A stretch of DNA of 7,106 nt from Cyanobacteriota bacterium (GTDB lineage Bacteria; Cyanobacteriota; Cyanobacteriia; Phormidesmidales; Phormidesmidaceae). Below are positions 6,317-7,106 of this stretch, one piece after another. The translations under genes and the position numbers were made by a program. The notes under the pieces were generated by a model. The model was not told the origin of the DNA. It saw only the letters and a list, made by a program, of their open reading frames with translations, and did not search any database. Within the stretch, counting starts at the first letter, position 1. Every line of letters begins with the position of its first letter. The stretch is from the NCBI GenBank assembly GCA_027592485.1, contig JAQCKL010000235.1, positions 1 to 7,106 on the forward strand, read 5' to 3'.

Positions 6317-6816
6317 TGCAATAGCCCCGCCCGTCCCGCTTCCACCACCGCCTCGGTGTGCAAACCGTAGACCCACACCAGCTTGTCTCCCAGGTAAACC
6401 TGGAACAGGACAATCACCGTCAGCAACCCATTCAGGCTCAGATAAGCCATGGGCAGCGACTCGGGGCTGCGGAGCCGAATGATGTAGCGCCAGCCGGTAA
6501 TCGCCGCCAGTAGGGCCGATAAAGACCAACCCATCAGCGTGTGCAGGTTCAGATCCCCAGCGGCAGCGGCATAGGGGGTAGCTAGACCAGCCTCAATTTG
6601 ACCAAAAATAATCGCGACGAAAATAGAGAGGGTTGCAAACACCAGATTCCACCAGCCCACCTCGTATAGGCGAGCATTTTTGGTGAAGTACCCAATCCCG
6701 TCGCACACAATGGCAAACAGCACCATGGCAATCACGAAGTGCACCACGATGGGGTGCAATGTGTCGGGATAGGGCAGGTTGTGGCTATTTAGAGGGGGCA
6801 GTAATTCTTCGAACAC
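6313..6816 (-). CDS. DUF2231 membrane protein 1, first gene of the operon
   Basis: This 167-residue protein has four predicted membrane helices (about 22-42, 55-76, 93-114 and 124-143) and the DUF2231 motif LHPIVVHF (20-27). His21, His26, His92 and His153 fall at or near helix ends, and similar positions are filled in the next gene, so the two probably arose by duplication and may work as a pair. The second helix begins YEVGWWNLVFA (51-61). The role is unknown; position at the head of an ARTO operon suggests assembly or electron delivery to the oxidase. GTG 6816 is preferred as start: AGGA at 6823-6826 lies six bases upstream, and the product then begins FEELLPPLN just before the conserved YPDTLHP. 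Reading back to TTG 6864 would add 16 residues without family likeness and no better ribosome site. Confidence 0.9.
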   Translation of the reverse strand: MFEELLPPLNSHNLPYPDTLHPIVVHFVIAMVLFAIVCDGIGYFTKNARLYEVGWWNLVFATLSIFVAIIFGQIEAGLATPYAAAAGDLNLHTLMGWSLSALLAAITGWRYIIRLRSPESLPMAYLSLNGLLTVIVLFQVYLGDKLVWVYGLHTEAVVEAGRAGLLQ

Positions 6817-6822
6817 AGCTTG

Positions 6823-6826
6823 TCCT
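6823..6826 (-). promoter_or_regulatory. Ribosome binding site AGGA for DUF2231 gene 1
   Basis: On the minus strand AGGA stands six bases before GTG 6816. It decides this start over the in-frame TTG 6864 and GTG 6861, which lack such a site. Confidence 0.6.
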
Positions 6827-7106
6827 GGGCACAGAAACCAATGATTTCCGGTGAAAATCACCAATCACCGAAGAGTCTAACAAATTCTAAAAAGGGTATG
6901 CAGCAGGATTTTTTTTAAAAGGCTTAAATCTCTATTAAGTCCAATCCGAAATTATCTATGCATACCAGCTCTTCTGAAACAAGCACCCATAGTACCGATT
7001 GCAAACAGGGCTGGGTAAGGGGCCATATCTTTTGAGGGCAAGGCGTCAAGCGGGTTATAGCAGTCGCCAATTGCATTAAGACATAAGCTAGAAGCATTTC
7101 CCATCT
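6827..7106 (-). promoter_or_regulatory. Leader and probable promoter region of the seven-gene operon
   Basis: This stretch holds no supportable gene on either strand and is AT-rich around 6880-6960. Since every gene to the left is coupled to its neighbour, the operon promoter should be here. Two weak candidates are seen on the minus strand. GATAAT (6951-6956) resembles a -10 box but has no good -35. TTGACG (7044-7049) resembles a -35 box, with TATGGC (7022-7027) 16 bases on. I see no clear NtcA (GTA-N8-TAC) or Fur site, and no terminator of a previous gene. Confidence 0.35.
6850..6862. repeat. Small perfect inverted repeat in the operon leader
   Basis: GGTGA-AAA-TCACC is a perfect hyphenated palindrome, and a further TCACC follows at 6865-6869. 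It lies 34 bases upstream of the first start codon. It could be an operator half-site pair or a short hairpin in the leader RNA, but five-base arms also arise by chance. Confidence 0.25.

Noticed and set aside
6317..6529. A 71-residue N-terminal extension of DUF2231 protein 2
   Set aside because: It is an out-of-frame reading of DUF2231 protein 1, Gly/Pro/Arg-rich; the ATG at 6316 begins the membrane-protein part and overlaps the upstream stop.
6895..6966. Eight-base inverted repeat GGTATGCA (6895-6902) and TGCATACC (6959-6966)
   Set aside because: Arms of eight bases 56 bases apart are expected by chance at about this frequency in the leader; no regulator site is recognised.

Overview
The window looks like cyanobacterial chromosomal DNA. 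The octamer GCGATCGC (HIP1, abundant in many cyanobacterial genomes) occurs six times, at 821, 1263, 1475, 4886, 5620 and 6192. The gene set also matches a known cyanobacterial arrangement: two small DUF2231 membrane proteins followed by subunits II, I and III of an alternative respiratory terminal oxidase (ARTO, the second ctaCDE set). The species cannot be fixed from the sequence; codon use suggests a moderately GC-rich, probably filamentous or marine lineage.

Layout. All intact genes are on the minus strand, so transcription runs from right to left. About 290 bases without a gene (6817-7106) probably hold the promoter. Then come DUF2231 protein 1 (6816-6313), DUF2231 protein 2 (6316-5663), subunit II (5663-4746), subunit I (4753-3056), subunit III (3059-2442), a PD-(D/E)XK nuclease-like protein (2442-1768) and a GMC-family flavin oxidoreductase (1771-263). 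All six junctions overlap by 1 to 8 bases, so the seven genes read as one translationally coupled operon. On the plus strand, running into the operon's 3' end, is the broken C-terminal part of a HepT-family (DUF86) toxin gene (34-240).

How it fits together. Subunit I has every haem and CuB ligand and the conserved proton-channel residues, so it should reduce oxygen. Subunit II has lost four of the side-chain ligands of the CuA centre, so it is unlikely to accept electrons from cytochrome c or plastocyanin in the usual way. This is the hallmark of ARTO, which is thought to oxidise quinol. The two DUF2231 proteins carry histidines in similar places on their predicted helices and are the natural candidates for assembly factors or an accessory electron-transfer part.

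The unusual parts are at the downstream end. A visibly AT-richer nuclease-like gene without HIP1 sites sits exactly between subunit III and the flavoprotein, overlapping both. The flavoprotein appears to have replaced both of its family's catalytic residues. Neither gene is a standard oxidase component, and whether they work with the oxidase is open.
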